Positions 11,450 through 22,085 of a stretch of DNA of 64,000 bases are shown here, one piece after another. The position numbers were made by a program, and so were the translations under genes. Each line of letters starts with the position of its first letter. Position 1 is the stretch's first letter. The DNA is from Membranipora membranacea. Taxonomy: Eukaryota > Bryozoa > Gymnolaemata > Cheilostomatida > Membraniporidae. Location of the stretch: positions 34,384,162-34,448,161 of the forward strand of contig OU612067.1 of the NCBI GenBank assembly GCA_914767715.1. Reading direction: 5' to 3'. Below the pieces are notes generated by a model. It saw nothing but the letters and a program-made list of their open reading frames with translations, was not told the origin of the DNA and did not search any database.

Positions 11450-13034
11450 ATCCTCAACACAAAGGCTTCAGTTTAGTTGCATCATTCTGGTTATGAAACC
11501 TCCTATCAGAGAAAGAATCATGTACGCATTGAGTAATTAATACTATATTTAATCTATTTAAATATGTATTTGTGTTCAACTGGCTAATTGATATTGACCT
11601 GTCTGCTTGTAGATCAAGCCTGAATTTCCACTGTTTTTGCATGCTACTGCATAAAAATGTATGGAGTTTTGAAAAGCACAGTGACATCGGTCATGAGGAG
11701 TGCACTAAATTAGGGAGGACCCTGTGCATGCTTCAATTAACCAGTAGTTTCCAGTCTAAAGTATTTATATGTTTATGAGATTACCCCACAGCATGAAAAC
11801 TTTTATTAAAATTTAAATTTCGCATATTAAGTATTCATGAAAATATGCAAAATATTACTTCCCTAATCAAGGAGTTAAAGTTAAGTCTATAACTCCTTGC
11901 CCTAATCAAATTATAAGGTGTTTGGAATGATATTATACATTGTGGATTTACAAAATCGATATTCATTAAAGATTCACTAGTAAGTTTTCCTATTCTTGGC
12001 CAGGTTGCTAAATTTAAACCAGTGAATATTTTCATCCTATAGGGGTTGTAGATATGGGTATAGGGTGCGAATTGCAAATTCTGAGTACGAGCAGCTGGAC
12101 TCAAATGGCTCTCTGTGGGTTCTGTTTAATACATTAGGAAGTCGCAGACAGAAGAAAAATCTTCTGCCTTTCGTACCTTAGAAAGTTTGAATCAGACGGA
12201 GCCGCGCTCATGTTGCAGACTTGGGTCCCTGGACAACTTTGTAGATCTTGGCTCAATATAGACTATACATAGGTACAAACTGATTTGATACCACCACCAC
12301 CATCCTCCGAGGGATCAAACTAGTGTTATAGATATCACCGGTAAAGATCAAATAATCTGATGTGCCATACACTATTACACAGCGGTCAAGGTGACTTGCT
12401 TGTGTTGTATCTGCAGTTTATATTTACTTGTGATGGCTGCTGAGATGTTTTTTTTTAGTTCACCGCACTAAAATTCCATCAGTAGCCAAGAGCAAGAACC
12501 ATGAAGAACAAAGACAAAGTGTTCTGAGCTTTTAAGCATTTAGTTGACAAAAAAACATTTGAAATCGGACCTTACTCATGGGCCATTAGTGTTTTCCATC
12601 TTACGTCAACACGTCTGACAGCTGGAAAGATCAGATGCAGCTAATTAGGTAAAATTCTGAGCAAAACCTTGAACTCTGAAAAGTTGACGCACCATTTTCC
12701 ATACAAATGTTAAGACCAGAAACATGCTATAGCATATGTTGTTATGGCACACACAATATCTGATGGCACGGTATACTGATGAAATTTCATACTTCATTAG
12801 TACATGTTCTGTAAAACTCACCGGTTTTACCATGTTGTAGTGGTAATATTTAGAAATAAGAAGGTCTTTTATTCATACATTACATTTATGTGGAGATAAC
12901 TCCTATTCTGACCTATGCACAGCAGAGAAAAAGTGAATAGCGCAGTGACGTCGCGTCACTGAATTAGAGAAGACACTGAGCCTGTATCAAATAGCCAATA
13001 GTTTCCAGTCTAGAGTATTTATACTATGTTTATG

Positions 13035-13869
13035 GGTGTTACTAACTGGCACTGCAGCCGTTTGAGCACTAAAGTGTTTGTATTCACAAGATTTTTTGTA
13101 CTGACAGGATTTGAATTATAACCAGCTTACACTTGCTTTGAATGAGTTTAGATAAATCAATGTGGTTATGCATAATGAGTGAATGCTTGTGAAGATTGAG
13201 AGTATCAGGAATTTATGTATAACTTTTGCTAATCGTTTTCTCATGTACTTAGCTCGGGACTTTTGATCCGTCAGGAGAACTGGACACATCAAATATTCAG
13301 TGATTCAGATATTCAGTAATATTCAGTTATGTATTAGCAATGCAATAAAACAACAAAACTCAACAAAAATATCACCTTAAAGACTAGCAAAAAACCACAA
13401 AGTAAAGGCAAACCAAACCAGACTAAGATTGATTGTGTGATTGTGGTTGACAGTTTTTATTTGTTCTGTTGATATGTTTATTGTATTCTATCATGATGAT
13501 GTTTCTCAACCGAGTTTCGTATAATATATTTAATCCTGAGCGACCTGTCCTGTTACGCTGCTATCAAACCTAGATAGCAGCGTAACAGGACAGGTCGCTC
13601 AGGATTAAATTATTTTGATGGTTGTCGATTCAGAGGTAGAATAGCGTAATTCAGTGAATTGTATATTTATAATATTATGAATTGAGCAATTGCCACTAAT
13701 CGATTGTTAGCGTACACCAAAAAGTGAACCATTTCGAGTGTATCACACTTGATACTGGAATTTGTTTGTCTGTACCATATTTTAAACCTCGATGGTACTT
13801 CAGAGTGTGATCCAAAGGTTTATCATAACATTGTCACAACTATTGCATTCATCATGTGTTGTTATTTGG
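13035..13869. other. Noncoding DNA between the P-like element and the sulfotransferase
   Basis: No exon is seen. On the minus strand an AATAAA lies near 13457, a possible polyadenylation signal for the sulfotransferase. The stretch also contains the perfect inverted repeat at 13528-13610. Confidence 0.5.
13528..13610. repeat. Perfect inverted repeat, 38-bp arms, 7-bp loop
   Basis: Arms 13528-13565 and 13573-13610 are exact complements (the left arm contains CCTGAGCGACCTGTCCTG), separated by AAACCTA. The arms are much more GC-rich than the AT-rich surroundings, which suggests a small inserted foldback element or a recently formed palindrome. It lies about 260 bases past the stop codon of the sulfotransferase, so it could be transcribed as a strong hairpin in the 3' untranslated region. 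Confidence 0.95.
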
Positions 13870-16800
13870 TTACTCATATATGAACGGGATTTGTCTTTCC
13901 CTGTTCCACTCATCGAAAACTCTATGGAATGCTTCATTCTGTGCTACAGTAAACAAGTTTTTCCAGTCTCCAATCTTACCTGTAAGCAAGGACTGATTGT
14001 TCACAAGGCTGAGTTTCATAATTTCTTACAATGCCCGGCCTGTGTTAGTGCAGAGACCAAACATAACAGAACTAGCAATAGTTGGTTTGAGCAATGAGTT
14101 ACTCCTTGGTTTGAGCAAGTAAACTATTAGCCTGTCTTGACAAGCTTTGTTCGGTGGGGGGGGGGGGGCTTGTCAAGACAGGCTATTAAATGATATGATG
14201 GGGTGCTTGTTGGTTCGGTAATCCAGAGTTCCAGAGACTATTCCAAAATTTGGTTTCGCTATGAAAAAACAACAATTTTAAGCTGATAGAAGATGACTGT
14301 ACCTGATGTTTTTGAGACTATATACATACCTTTTCTGTAAAATGAGAAGTTTTCACCGAAGTGTTTGCGGGTTTCCGTTTCATCCTCATAATTTGCTTTT
14401 TTAAGACTTTCAAATCTTGTGGCTTTTGTAACATCTTTGATGAATTCTTGTGAGCAAGTCAATCCGATGTGCTTTGCCATCTGGCCAATAACTCTCTCTG
14501 GATTCTACGAGTGTTTATGAGAAATTTATGAAAAATGTTGGGCATTTGGAAGAATGAGCGTCCTGGAGATTACAGAAGCTTAAGAATAAACTGCAAAAGC
14601 AAAGTGAAAGTCAGTAAGGTCATGAGATAGAGATATGTCACATGCAGTTGGTGCATTTTTGTGGAATAATCAGCTCAAAGTGTGTGAACTTTAGCCAATC
14701 TAAGATTTTCAAATTGCAAACAACAGAAACAGTGGTCAGAGGGAGACAACTTACAATGACAAGCTCTTCATAAAACACAATCAGTACATTGGGATCATCT
14801 CTGTAGTTTTCCCATAAATCAGCATACCATTTAAATGGTCCCTCATATAGAACTGTAAAATAAGAGTGACAGTTGTTAAGGCAGCTGGGACAGCCGGTCA
14901 TAGCTAATATAACGATGAGTTATCCTCTCCGTTGTCAAGGTGAGACGACTGACCGGCACAAGTAATGTTTGATTGTAGTGGTTTGGCTAGATAGCTTTGA
15001 TAAAACTTATATCTGTAACTTGAGACACCAGATATAGAATATGTCAAGGGTTGCTGTAGGCGGTTATCCTCGTAAAAAAAGACCATAAATAGATGAGGTG
15101 ATAAGGTCAGAACTTCACCAGATTCAGAGTGCAGAAGGTAGTTAAAGTTATCCTCCCAAGGTCTATTCTTTCTCGATCCCATAGCTCGATTCTCTCCAAG
15201 CATATGATGGTAAAATGAGACAAAGACATCCTTCATATTCCTTATGGGAATTATCACCTTCGTATCTGATCTTCTGTAACAGGTTATATACAAGCCACAT
15301 GTTACTTGTTGTGAGCACCACAGTATCTATGTAAGGTTCCGCTACAAACTGTTGTTACAGTAAACATATTTCACGCTGAAACGCAAAGCTCAAATAGCCT
15401 GTAGACTGCAGGTTGTGTTTAACTTTGCCGAAAACAGCAGCACACACAAACCAGGCTGGGACAGAACAATACCCAGCACACACAAACCAGGCTGGGACAG
15501 AACAATACCCAGCACACACAAACCAGGCTGGGACAGAACAATACCAATCAGTTTTTAGTAGATTTAATCAGTGAATGTTGATAACAGAGATGTCTGTAAT
15601 ACCTGAACTTTGGAGGAAGCTGACCTAAGGTTAGATGTGATAGGAGTATCCTCGGTTTAGACTGGTTCGCCTGCAGAATGGAGTCATACGTAGCAACATC
15701 GATCCAGCGGTTTGATGATGTTACATGTTTATCTTCACCTCGAGTCAGCATATTAAGAATCTCAGCACAAAAATGCCGTCCTAACAAAATATTAACACCG
15801 ATCAGTCACAGCAGGTAAAAGATAGTTCAGATTGTGAGTTGTCAGCTCATACTTTATGGTAAGATATCTCAGGCTCTGTTATCATCAGGGGCGTATATTC
15901 TAAAAATTTTCACTCACTGACTTTTTAGAGATGAGCATAATGATCGGGCGCAGCCCGATCCACACGCCGTAGGCGTGGCGGGGAGGTTGTGGGAGGGGCG
16001 CTTAAGCGGCCTCCCACCACGGAAATTTTTGCATATCGGTAGCAAAATAGTGCAAGCAGAGAGGTATTTCAATAGCTCACTGAGGTATTTCAATAGCTCA
16101 CTGAGCTGTTGGGTACTTTCAGAAAACAACTCAATAGCAGTAGAAGATTACGGGAAAAATTTTGAAAAAAAACTGACCTAACTGGGATTCGAACCCAAAA
16201 CCATCTGTAATAAAGCAGACACTCTACACACTGAGCTATTCAGTCACTCACGGAAATCCGTGGGCCGTGAGTGCTAATATACGCCACTGGTTATCATCAT
16301 ACTGCTGCTGTATTTGAGGATGGAGCCCCATCATTACAACAATGTGACAAATAAAGATAACACAACTTGATTTGAAGGCTCATTGACTGAGGCACTAAGT
16401 AGAAGTCACAACATAGCATCCAAACAGAGTGTGAGTATCGCACCTTCCTGCAGAAGGATTGGTTGATGGACTTGACTTGTTCACATGAATAGTTGAATAA
16501 ATATAACACATATTTATTCTGGAGAAAGGGTTTGGTACAAAGCTCCTTTAACCAAGGAAACTTTTGGGATTGAAATAAGAAAATCGTTCCGATGGAATTT
16601 GATATATGACTGCCGCTGCCCAGCACTGAGAATCAGCCCTTTTTACATTGTGCAACTCATATCGGTCAACTAAACTGCTATATTATTTTAGGTAGTCGGA
16701 TGGTAGTAATGTTACCAGTTGTCTTGCCATGAGTGCAATACCTGCTTTGGGACAGGATAACAAAAGGACATCATCCTTGTCCATAGTAACGTTCTCTAAC

Positions 16801-17458
16801 ATCGGGAATGCATCGGCCTGACGACCGAGGACAGCTGGAAATCTGACTGTGGTGTGAGGACGCTTAACAAGAAACACTCCGAACGCACAAGGACAATCTA
16901 TCCCTGTAATAAATAATCAACATGGTGAGATGAAGAGGGAATTACTGCGGTGTCTGGCTCTGGCTTGTGTTCCAATACCTGACTGTACTTTTGCCAATAG
17001 AAGACATTAGATAAGACTACGACAGATTATAAACATACACAAGGAAAGTAGAACAAGTTTGTTCCCTCTGCTATTGCTATTGCTATTGCAGTGTGCTATT
17101 GCAAAAGTCGGGTATAGATGCGCTGCGGCTCTTTTATACACAACATTCTACACAACATCTTATAGAGCACCAAATCTTCGGCTGTTCATGCACAAGGTGC
17201 TTTTTCGAGAGTCAGCATTTAAATCTTCCAAGGTTAAGAAAGTAGTCTAACTGTGATTCCGACCACACTATGTCTCATAGCTAAGTACTATAGATAGCCT
17301 CAGCTCACAGCTAAATACTATACATAGGCTCAGCTCACAGACTTACCAGTTTTAGGATCTCTGACTTCATACTGATATTTCCCAGCCATACAATGACTTC
17401 TCAGTGTCTCTGGTAAATCTTCTTTTCCTCTGCTTCTCTTGACTTCATCATCAGCCAT
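13870..17458 (-). CDS. Cytosolic sulfotransferase, seven exons, complete
   Basis: It would transfer sulfate from PAPS to a small hydroxyl- or amine-bearing acceptor in the cytosol. Exons on the minus strand: 17347-17458, 16742-16903, 15603-15780, 15119-15273, 14755-14852, 14330-14504 and 13870-13979. All junctions are GT-AG and phase-consistent, summing to 990 bases (329 residues plus stop), slightly longer than the usual 285-310. The ATG (MADDEVKRSRG) sits in a strong AAGATGG context. Recognisable blocks in order: the 5'-PAPS loop DDVLLLSCPKAG followed by RHF; the catalytic histidine region LLSHLTLGQLP; the 3'-phosphate motif RNMKDVFVSFYHH with its Arg and Ser; VLIVFYEELV; and the C-terminal RKGKIGDWKN, ending IPFIYE. 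Oddities: the usual TTW after PK-x-G is RHF, and the usual Lys before the catalytic His region (K-T-H) is replaced. Substrate cannot be inferred. Confidence 0.93.
14128..14185. repeat. Inverted repeat with G-run loop in the last sulfotransferase intron
   Basis: Arms 14128-14145 and 14168-14185 (TAGCCTGTCTTGACAAGC and its complement) enclose a loop ending in a run of about 13 G. A close relative of the arm, GCTTGTCAATACAGGCTA, occurs near 44633, so this may be a very short foldback family. It lies within the intron 13980-14329 and does not touch the splice sites. Confidence 0.9.
15439..15546. repeat. 36-bp tandem repeat, three units, intronic
   Basis: A unit starting AGCACACACAAACCAGG and ending GAACAATACCC is repeated three times with essentially no divergence. 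It lies in the intron between the third and fourth sulfotransferase exons, 57 bases outside the donor, and its unit-to-unit identity suggests recent expansion and likely length polymorphism. Confidence 0.93.
15888..16289 (-). mobile_element. tRNA-derived SINE-like insertion in a sulfotransferase intron
   Basis: A 402-bp insertion is flanked by the 10-bp direct repeat GTTATCATCA (15878-15887 and 16290-16299). On the minus strand it holds a tRNA-like head with an A-box-like segment (TAGCTCAGTGTGTAGAG) and a B box (GGTTCGAATCC), at about 16183-16254. Both ends also share a short inverted GGCGTATATT motif, which is unusual for a plain SINE and hints at a composite or MITE-like origin. A 21-bp piece (GAGGTATTTCAATAGCTCACT) is duplicated in tandem at about 16063-16104. 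It interrupts the intron between exons two and three without breaking any exon. Confidence 0.8.
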
Positions 17459-17472
17459 CTTCAGTGACTCCC

Positions 17473-17550
17473 TGACCTTGTGACTCCCTGACCTTGTGGC
17501 TCCCTGACCTTGTGACTCCCTGACCTTGTGACTCCCTGACCTTGTGACCT
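17473..17550 (-). promoter_or_regulatory. Array of six AAGGTCA half-sites just upstream of the sulfotransferase start
   Basis: A 16-bp tandem repeat (on the coding strand TCACAAGGTCAGGGAG) places TGACCT on the plus strand at 17473, 17489, 17505, 17521, 17537 and 17545. The first five are spaced 16 bp apart, and the last two are a direct repeat with a 2-bp gap. AGGTCA is the core half-site of many nuclear receptors. The array ends 15 bases before the start codon, so it lies in the 5' untranslated region or proximal promoter. Whether it is functional or merely a minisatellite that happens to contain the motif is unknown. Confidence 0.55.
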
Positions 17551-18629
17551 TGTGACTACTAGGAGGTTAATCTACTTAATGTTTATCTATCATTGTGTTT
17601 AACTTTCTTGTTATTGACAGGTAATTAATAACGCTGCTGTCAAAATAATACACGCTTTGATTCATTTGTTGTTGTTCTAACCACAAGCACCTCTGCCGCC
17701 GGGTCATTTATTATGACTGTAAAGGTTTATTTGCAGATCCCATAAATAATTGACACATTTATTGTTCTTTTCCTTGTAAGATTTTTGTTCAGGATATAGT
17801 GGCAAGAAACATAACAAGCTTTGTAAGGTTAAATCAATCAGTTAGGTGATGAGAACAGCCGACAAATAAAACAAAATCAAACAAAAAATATCCACAGCCA
17901 TGTCTGATTATTAAAATTCTATCAATAAATAGAGATGGAAAACAGGTACCTAGCAGGTATAGTATTATTATCCGTAATTCACATTTTTGGATTCACAGAT
18001 ATTGAGAGAGATTGAAGTATGCACAGAACATATTTGGTAATAGGCATTTATTCTGAATTATAAATGTATTACACTCACCACCTATCCAAAGGTTTTTTGA
18101 AACTCAGACTTATCATGGCAAATAGAATTGATTAGCTAGCCCAACATTTTAAAGTGAAGGTGCGCTTTTGCGTTGCGATTTCGCGTTGCGCTTCTCAATT
18201 TAATTCAGTTTAATGCAGGCATTGGGTTGAGGGGCTGCTGACTGCCCTGTGGTGCAGGACCAAAGCCTATACCTTGGATTTTCATTGTTGAGATGTTGCC
18301 TGCTGGTGAAGGTTAGTTGCATCTTGATTAGTATTTAGTGGTGCCAGGGTTGTCTGCTAATTTAATTTACTTGTACTAATGACTTATTAACTTGAAAATG
18401 TGAAGTTATGACAGTGGTTTACTGACACGTTGACGACAAGATAAATGAATCGTAAGCCAGTGAACTTTGTCTAAATATTCTAGTTATAAGAAAAAAGTGT
18501 TCTTAGATAACTTTATATAATATGTATACTGTCTAGAATTATATTTTGTGTAATTTATGAAAAGCTTTGCTAATTACGATTTATGTTCCCCATTATTAAC
18601 ATTCCCCTCATTCCTTACAGCTAATCATT
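17551..18629. other. Intergenic DNA upstream of the sulfotransferase
   Basis: Presumed promoter side of the sulfotransferase. I see no TATA box at a convincing position and no exon. A short repetitive TTGCGATTTCGCGTTGCGC patch lies near 18173-18191. A strong splice acceptor (CCCCTCATTCCTTACAG) ends at 18620, directly before the 39-bp array. Confidence 0.4.
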
Positions 18630-19058
18630 GTTACTTTGCTCACTGATATACCAGTTGAGGTTAACATTGTTACTCTGCTCACGGATATACCAGTTGAGGT
18701 TAACATTGCTACTCTGCTCACGGATATACCAGTTGAGGTTAACATTGTTACTTTGCTCACGGATATACCAGTTGAGGTTAACATTGTTACTTTGCTCACG
18801 GATATACCAGTTGAGGTTAACCTTGTCACTTTGCTCACGGATATACCAGTTGAGGTTAACATTGTTACTTTGCTCACGGATATACCAGTTGAGGTTAACA
18901 TTGTTACTTTGCTCACGGATATACCAGTTGAAGTTAACATTGTTACTTTGCTCACGGATATACCAGTTGAGGTTAACATTGTTACTTTGCTCACGGATAT
19001 ACCAGTTGAAGTTAACATTGTTACTTTGCTCACAGATATACCAGTTGAAGTTAACCTT
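18630..19058 (+). repeat. 39-bp tandem repeat, 11 units, possibly part of an exon
   Basis: Units of 39 bp containing TTTGCTCACGGATATACC, differing at only a few positions, repeat 11 times. The length is a multiple of three, so frames stay open on both strands, which alone means nothing. On the plus strand, however, a good acceptor (TTCCTTACAG ending 18620) immediately precedes the array; reading on from it gives a 13-residue repeat (TLLTDIPVEVNIV) continuing past the array into a unique VEDQQNLDNSITD segment with a stop at 19113-19115. No upstream exon has been found. Treat it as a minisatellite with a possible coding reading. Confidence 0.9.
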
Positions 19059-19829
19059 GTTGAAGACCAGCAGAACTTGGACAACTCGATCACTGATCAC
19101 TGGACAAGTCTGTGATGAAAAAGGATTTGTTGCTTCATGTCAACAACCTCTGCCTAATTTTGTGTATGCTGAGTCACAGATGCTTCCAATATCTCCGGAA
19201 GTGTTGAATGCGATGTTAGTGACTTGAAAAAAAAGTGCCATAAAATATTAAAAATAAACCCATGTAATTCACACGGAAGGTTTTGTGTGAACAGACAGAC
19301 ATAGTCCATCAGGCAACAAAAAATTCTCTTCCAGTTTGTTTAAACCGAAGGGGGGGGGGAATTTGACAGCATTTATATGTGTAGATTGGTATCATCAATA
19401 ATATGTCTTAGTTCTACGCCTTGCAGATTGCAAGTCAGAAATCAGAGGAAAAGATTTTTAGCATTTGCACAGGAAGTCCCATGACTTTTATTCCATGTCT
19501 CGTCTAAGTTTGAATGGAATTGATGCAATATTGCAAATCTGAATGCAAGGTTGCAGCCACCAAATTCAATCAAATAGATGGAAACATAGTGGGTTGCTAT
19601 TATCTATGTCTATTGGTTAGCTAGTGTTAGTTTGTATTGTTGTCCACCGAATCTTTTTGTTCTGTCAGTAGTTCACCGGGTCTGCACTGCTTCTGTCTCA
19701 AAATACCTGACAGACTGTGTGCAGACTCTGCGCGATATCATCATATGCACAGATGATTGTTGGTTAATTGTTGGTTAAAATCGCTTAAAATGTTTTTGTC
19801 TCTGTCCGAAGACTGAAAAATAAAGGTGC
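19059..19829. other. Noncoding DNA, no recognised gene
   Basis: After the short unique tail of the possible repeat-coding frame (stop near 19115) I see no exon. A run of nine G occurs near 19352-19360. Confidence 0.4.
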
Positions 19830-20012
19830 CTTTGGGGCGCGGCCGCCATATTCGTTGCCAAATTGCTCTCAGTTTGCAGGCAGGTCGGAGCACACATGGG
19901 GCAACAATTGAGCCCAGTAGTCAGTAGACTGCAGCAGGATTCAAACCCGAGACCTCCAACACTTCCGTGTCAGAGGGCAGGCGCACTAACAAACTGAGCT
20001 ACCTCCTACTCC
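19830..20012 (-). mobile_element. tRNA-derived SINE copy
   Basis: On the minus strand a tRNA-like head runs from about 20008 (GGAGGTAGCTCAGTTTG as A-box region, then a B box GGTTTGAATCC) into a body containing TGCTCCGACCTGCCTGC. The same body occurs, in the same orientation and without a clear tRNA head, near 38540-38650 and 39480-39595, so this is a dispersed family rather than a functional tRNA gene. Exact ends and target duplications are not evident. Confidence 0.6.
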
Positions 20013-20989
20013 TGTAGAATGGTGTTTTTGTTCATCCAATTCTAATGACTAGGCATTGTGTCTTTTAAGGATATCGATTGGTTGTAATGGGTGCTCATCT
20101 TTGTGGAGTGTGATCATCCAATAGGCTGCACGATTAGGGAGAAGGGGAGGCAACTGGAAATTTGACAGATATGAATTTAAGAAGCTATAATTGAGGTGCT
20201 ATTATCAACTCTACTCCAGCTGTTTCTCATAATTGAGATTAAAACGCCAACAATGAAGGCAATTTCTGTTAGTTGTCCTAAATGAGAGGTTCTCATCTGT
20301 TTTAGCTTGGATGATACCGCTGGGTATCTTTTTGTTCCTCACTCACTATATGTGGCTAGGGTCTATGCATACACATTCCAAAGATTCCTTCATGCTATCA
20401 TTTATTTATTGACCAGTATAAAATGAGTTATTACAGGATAACTCAGTGCGCCTTAAAATTTTAGACTGAGAGCACTTTCAGATATTTTATCTGAAATGAA
20501 GGTAGATCAGAGATTACTCTGCTCGGCGTCACACAAGCAGCACTTTTTTATGATTTAAACTAACTGAATCTTATGATTAGGATACGTTTTGGTCCGTTTT
20601 AGGTCCGATTTTTTATTTTTGATATTTATCAATGATTTGGTTATAATCGCGCCAATGTTTATAAATATATCTTGGCCAACATCAGAAATATATTTTCCAA
20701 TGATAATGAAATTTCAAAATCAAATGGTCATCAAATTGAACAATGTGCCTGAGTAATAAATTGATTTTAAACTGTACAAAAACATTATTACGGGTAATTT
20801 TTAAATCCCGAAGTAAAAAATTTCGGTCCTGCCTCAAATTGTCATTTCAATCACATCTATTAACTTCAAAAATCAGCTATTCGTGTCATACTAAAATTGT
20901 GGTCATGTGACCTCTTTCTTTTCTGTGTATCAAATTATATAAAAAAAATGCTTTTCAAATATCCTTATTTGTTACTTTCTAATAAAACT

Positions 20990-21335
20990 CGCCTTAAGGG
21001 CGAGTTAAAATCCAAACCACTGCCATTACAGCAACTAGGTCTAAAGAGAAACTTACCTCAAAGAGAGCCAAAAACTCAGGGGAGAGGTCACTGTTTACCA
21101 CAGCTGTTAACCTGTGGAATTCATACCCACTGGGGAGGAGGAGGCGGCTCCTTCTGCGTGGGAGGTTTGCATCCTCGCTGTGGATGTGTGGTTTGCTTCT
21201 AGCCGAGTAGGCTGCGTGTTAGGGCTAGCCCTGGGGACAGTAGCCTTCGTTGTCTTGACAATTGGTTGGTCGCCACACCTAGTCCTGGACTAATCTGACC
21301 GTGTCACTGCCTTATTTCATTTCACAAATTGAGTG
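20990..21335 (+). mobile_element. Orphan copy of the LINE 3' tail
   Basis: The order of blocks matches 24040-24310 (the tail of the LINE downstream): a CCTCAAAGAG-AGCC block, an AAAACT-CAGG block, GTTAACCTG, a G-rich middle, then a GGTCGCCA block followed by CTGACC. Identity is low but colinear. It has no reverse transcriptase attached and ends near an AATAAA-like, A-rich stretch. This could be a severely 5'-truncated LINE insertion or a SINE that shares the LINE tail. Confidence 0.5.
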
Positions 21336-22012
21336 CATTTATGTTAAATACAATAAATTGTTGCAGAACAAAAAAAGTCGAAACAAGTAGCGAGGTTATG
21401 ATTATAACCCTGTCAGCCTAGTCTATACCAGTATGATCAGGCTTATATATATGCTATTCAGTCCTACCATACATGATTGAAATTTTCATTTGAACATTTG
21501 CCATTTTTCAGTCATAATCTCAATGAAAATCCTTTTCAATCTTGCTGTCAAAAATCTCCTTTCAAACACTAAACTCCCTTCACTTACATATATGCTGCTT
21601 ATCATATTATATACTGCACAGCAGCTGATATCCCTAAATAAACAAAATTGAATCATTGATGTAAAATGTATCAAATTGGTACTCGGTCTTTTCCAACATA
21701 ATTTATCTTGGAATTACATGACCTTTTTTGATCATATTCAAAAGTAGAAGAATTTGTTCCCACATAAACGTAGAACATTTTAAAATTGAATCGAGGCATT
21801 CTGTTGAACTTTTAGGAGTTATGTTCAATATAGGCCAAAATTTGTGTTTAGGTTTATTGATCCTTCTGGAAATGCGTCATGCTTGTGTTGATCTTAGTCC
21901 TTCTTGCATAAAGATAAGGTTAAAGCTTGTTTGATATTATGAATCATTAGACCATTAGGTTAACATGTACCACTGCCACTGAGTATTAGTGTCGGCAGTG
22001 GGCCAAAACAAG
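21336..22012. other. Noncoding DNA upstream of the LINE region
   Basis: AT-rich sequence without convincing exons. The only open frames are short and carry no recognisable motif. Confidence 0.4.
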
Positions 22013-22085
22013 TGCCCCGAGTGAGGATCGGACTCACAACCTTCAGATTATGAGACTGATGCGCTGTCTACTGCGCTATCGAGGC
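22013..22085 (-). tRNA. tRNA-Met (CAT), elongator type; one T-loop change
   Basis: Read on the minus strand it folds as a 73-nt tRNA: the acceptor stem GCCTCGA pairs with TCGGGGC, the anticodon loop reads CTCATAA (anticodon CAT), and the discriminator is A. Its overall sequence matches animal elongator tRNA-Met. A TTTT stretch shortly downstream can end Pol III transcription. The T loop reads TCCGATC instead of TTCGATC, a change at a conserved position, so this copy may be weakened compared with the one at 29361. Its flanks resemble those of the other copy, pointing to a duplicated locus. Confidence 0.85.

Larger units (their letters stand above)
9888..13034. mobile_element. P-like DNA transposon, 3.1 kb, with about 530-bp terminal inverted repeats
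   Basis: The left end (CATAAACATATAAATACTC from 9888) and the right end (its complement, ending 13034) start inverted repeats that can be followed for about 530 bases: 9888-10415 pairs with about 12470-13034, with moderate divergence and small gaps. The interior carries a transposase-like open frame on the minus strand (11084-11449), three spaced copies of a GACTGGCC-containing motif, and an internal copy of the right terminus (11650-11777). From 11600 onward it is almost the same sequence as 1-1413. P superfamily is my best reading (CA...TG ends, 8-bp duplications, transposase fragment), but other superfamilies with 8-bp duplications are possible. Confidence 0.7.

Noticed and set aside
16183-16254. 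Functional tRNA gene
   Set aside because: It has A and B boxes but poor acceptor and anticodon stems, and it sits inside an insertion with target duplications, so it is a SINE head.
16730-16742. Continuing sulfotransferase exon 2 through ALMARQLVTLLPSDYLK
   Set aside because: A donor inside the glycine codon (AAAGCAG|GTATTG) joins in phase to the RHFCAEIL exon, which restores the family alignment; reading on would run into intron sequence and a stop.
18608-19093. Minus-strand open frames across the 39-bp repeat
   Set aside because: Same artefact of a repeat length divisible by three. Only the plus-strand reading behind the acceptor has any extra support, and that is reported as a possibility.
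19920-20010. Functional tRNA gene
   Set aside because: The stems do not close properly and the downstream body is shared with 38.5 and 39.5 kb, so it is a SINE.
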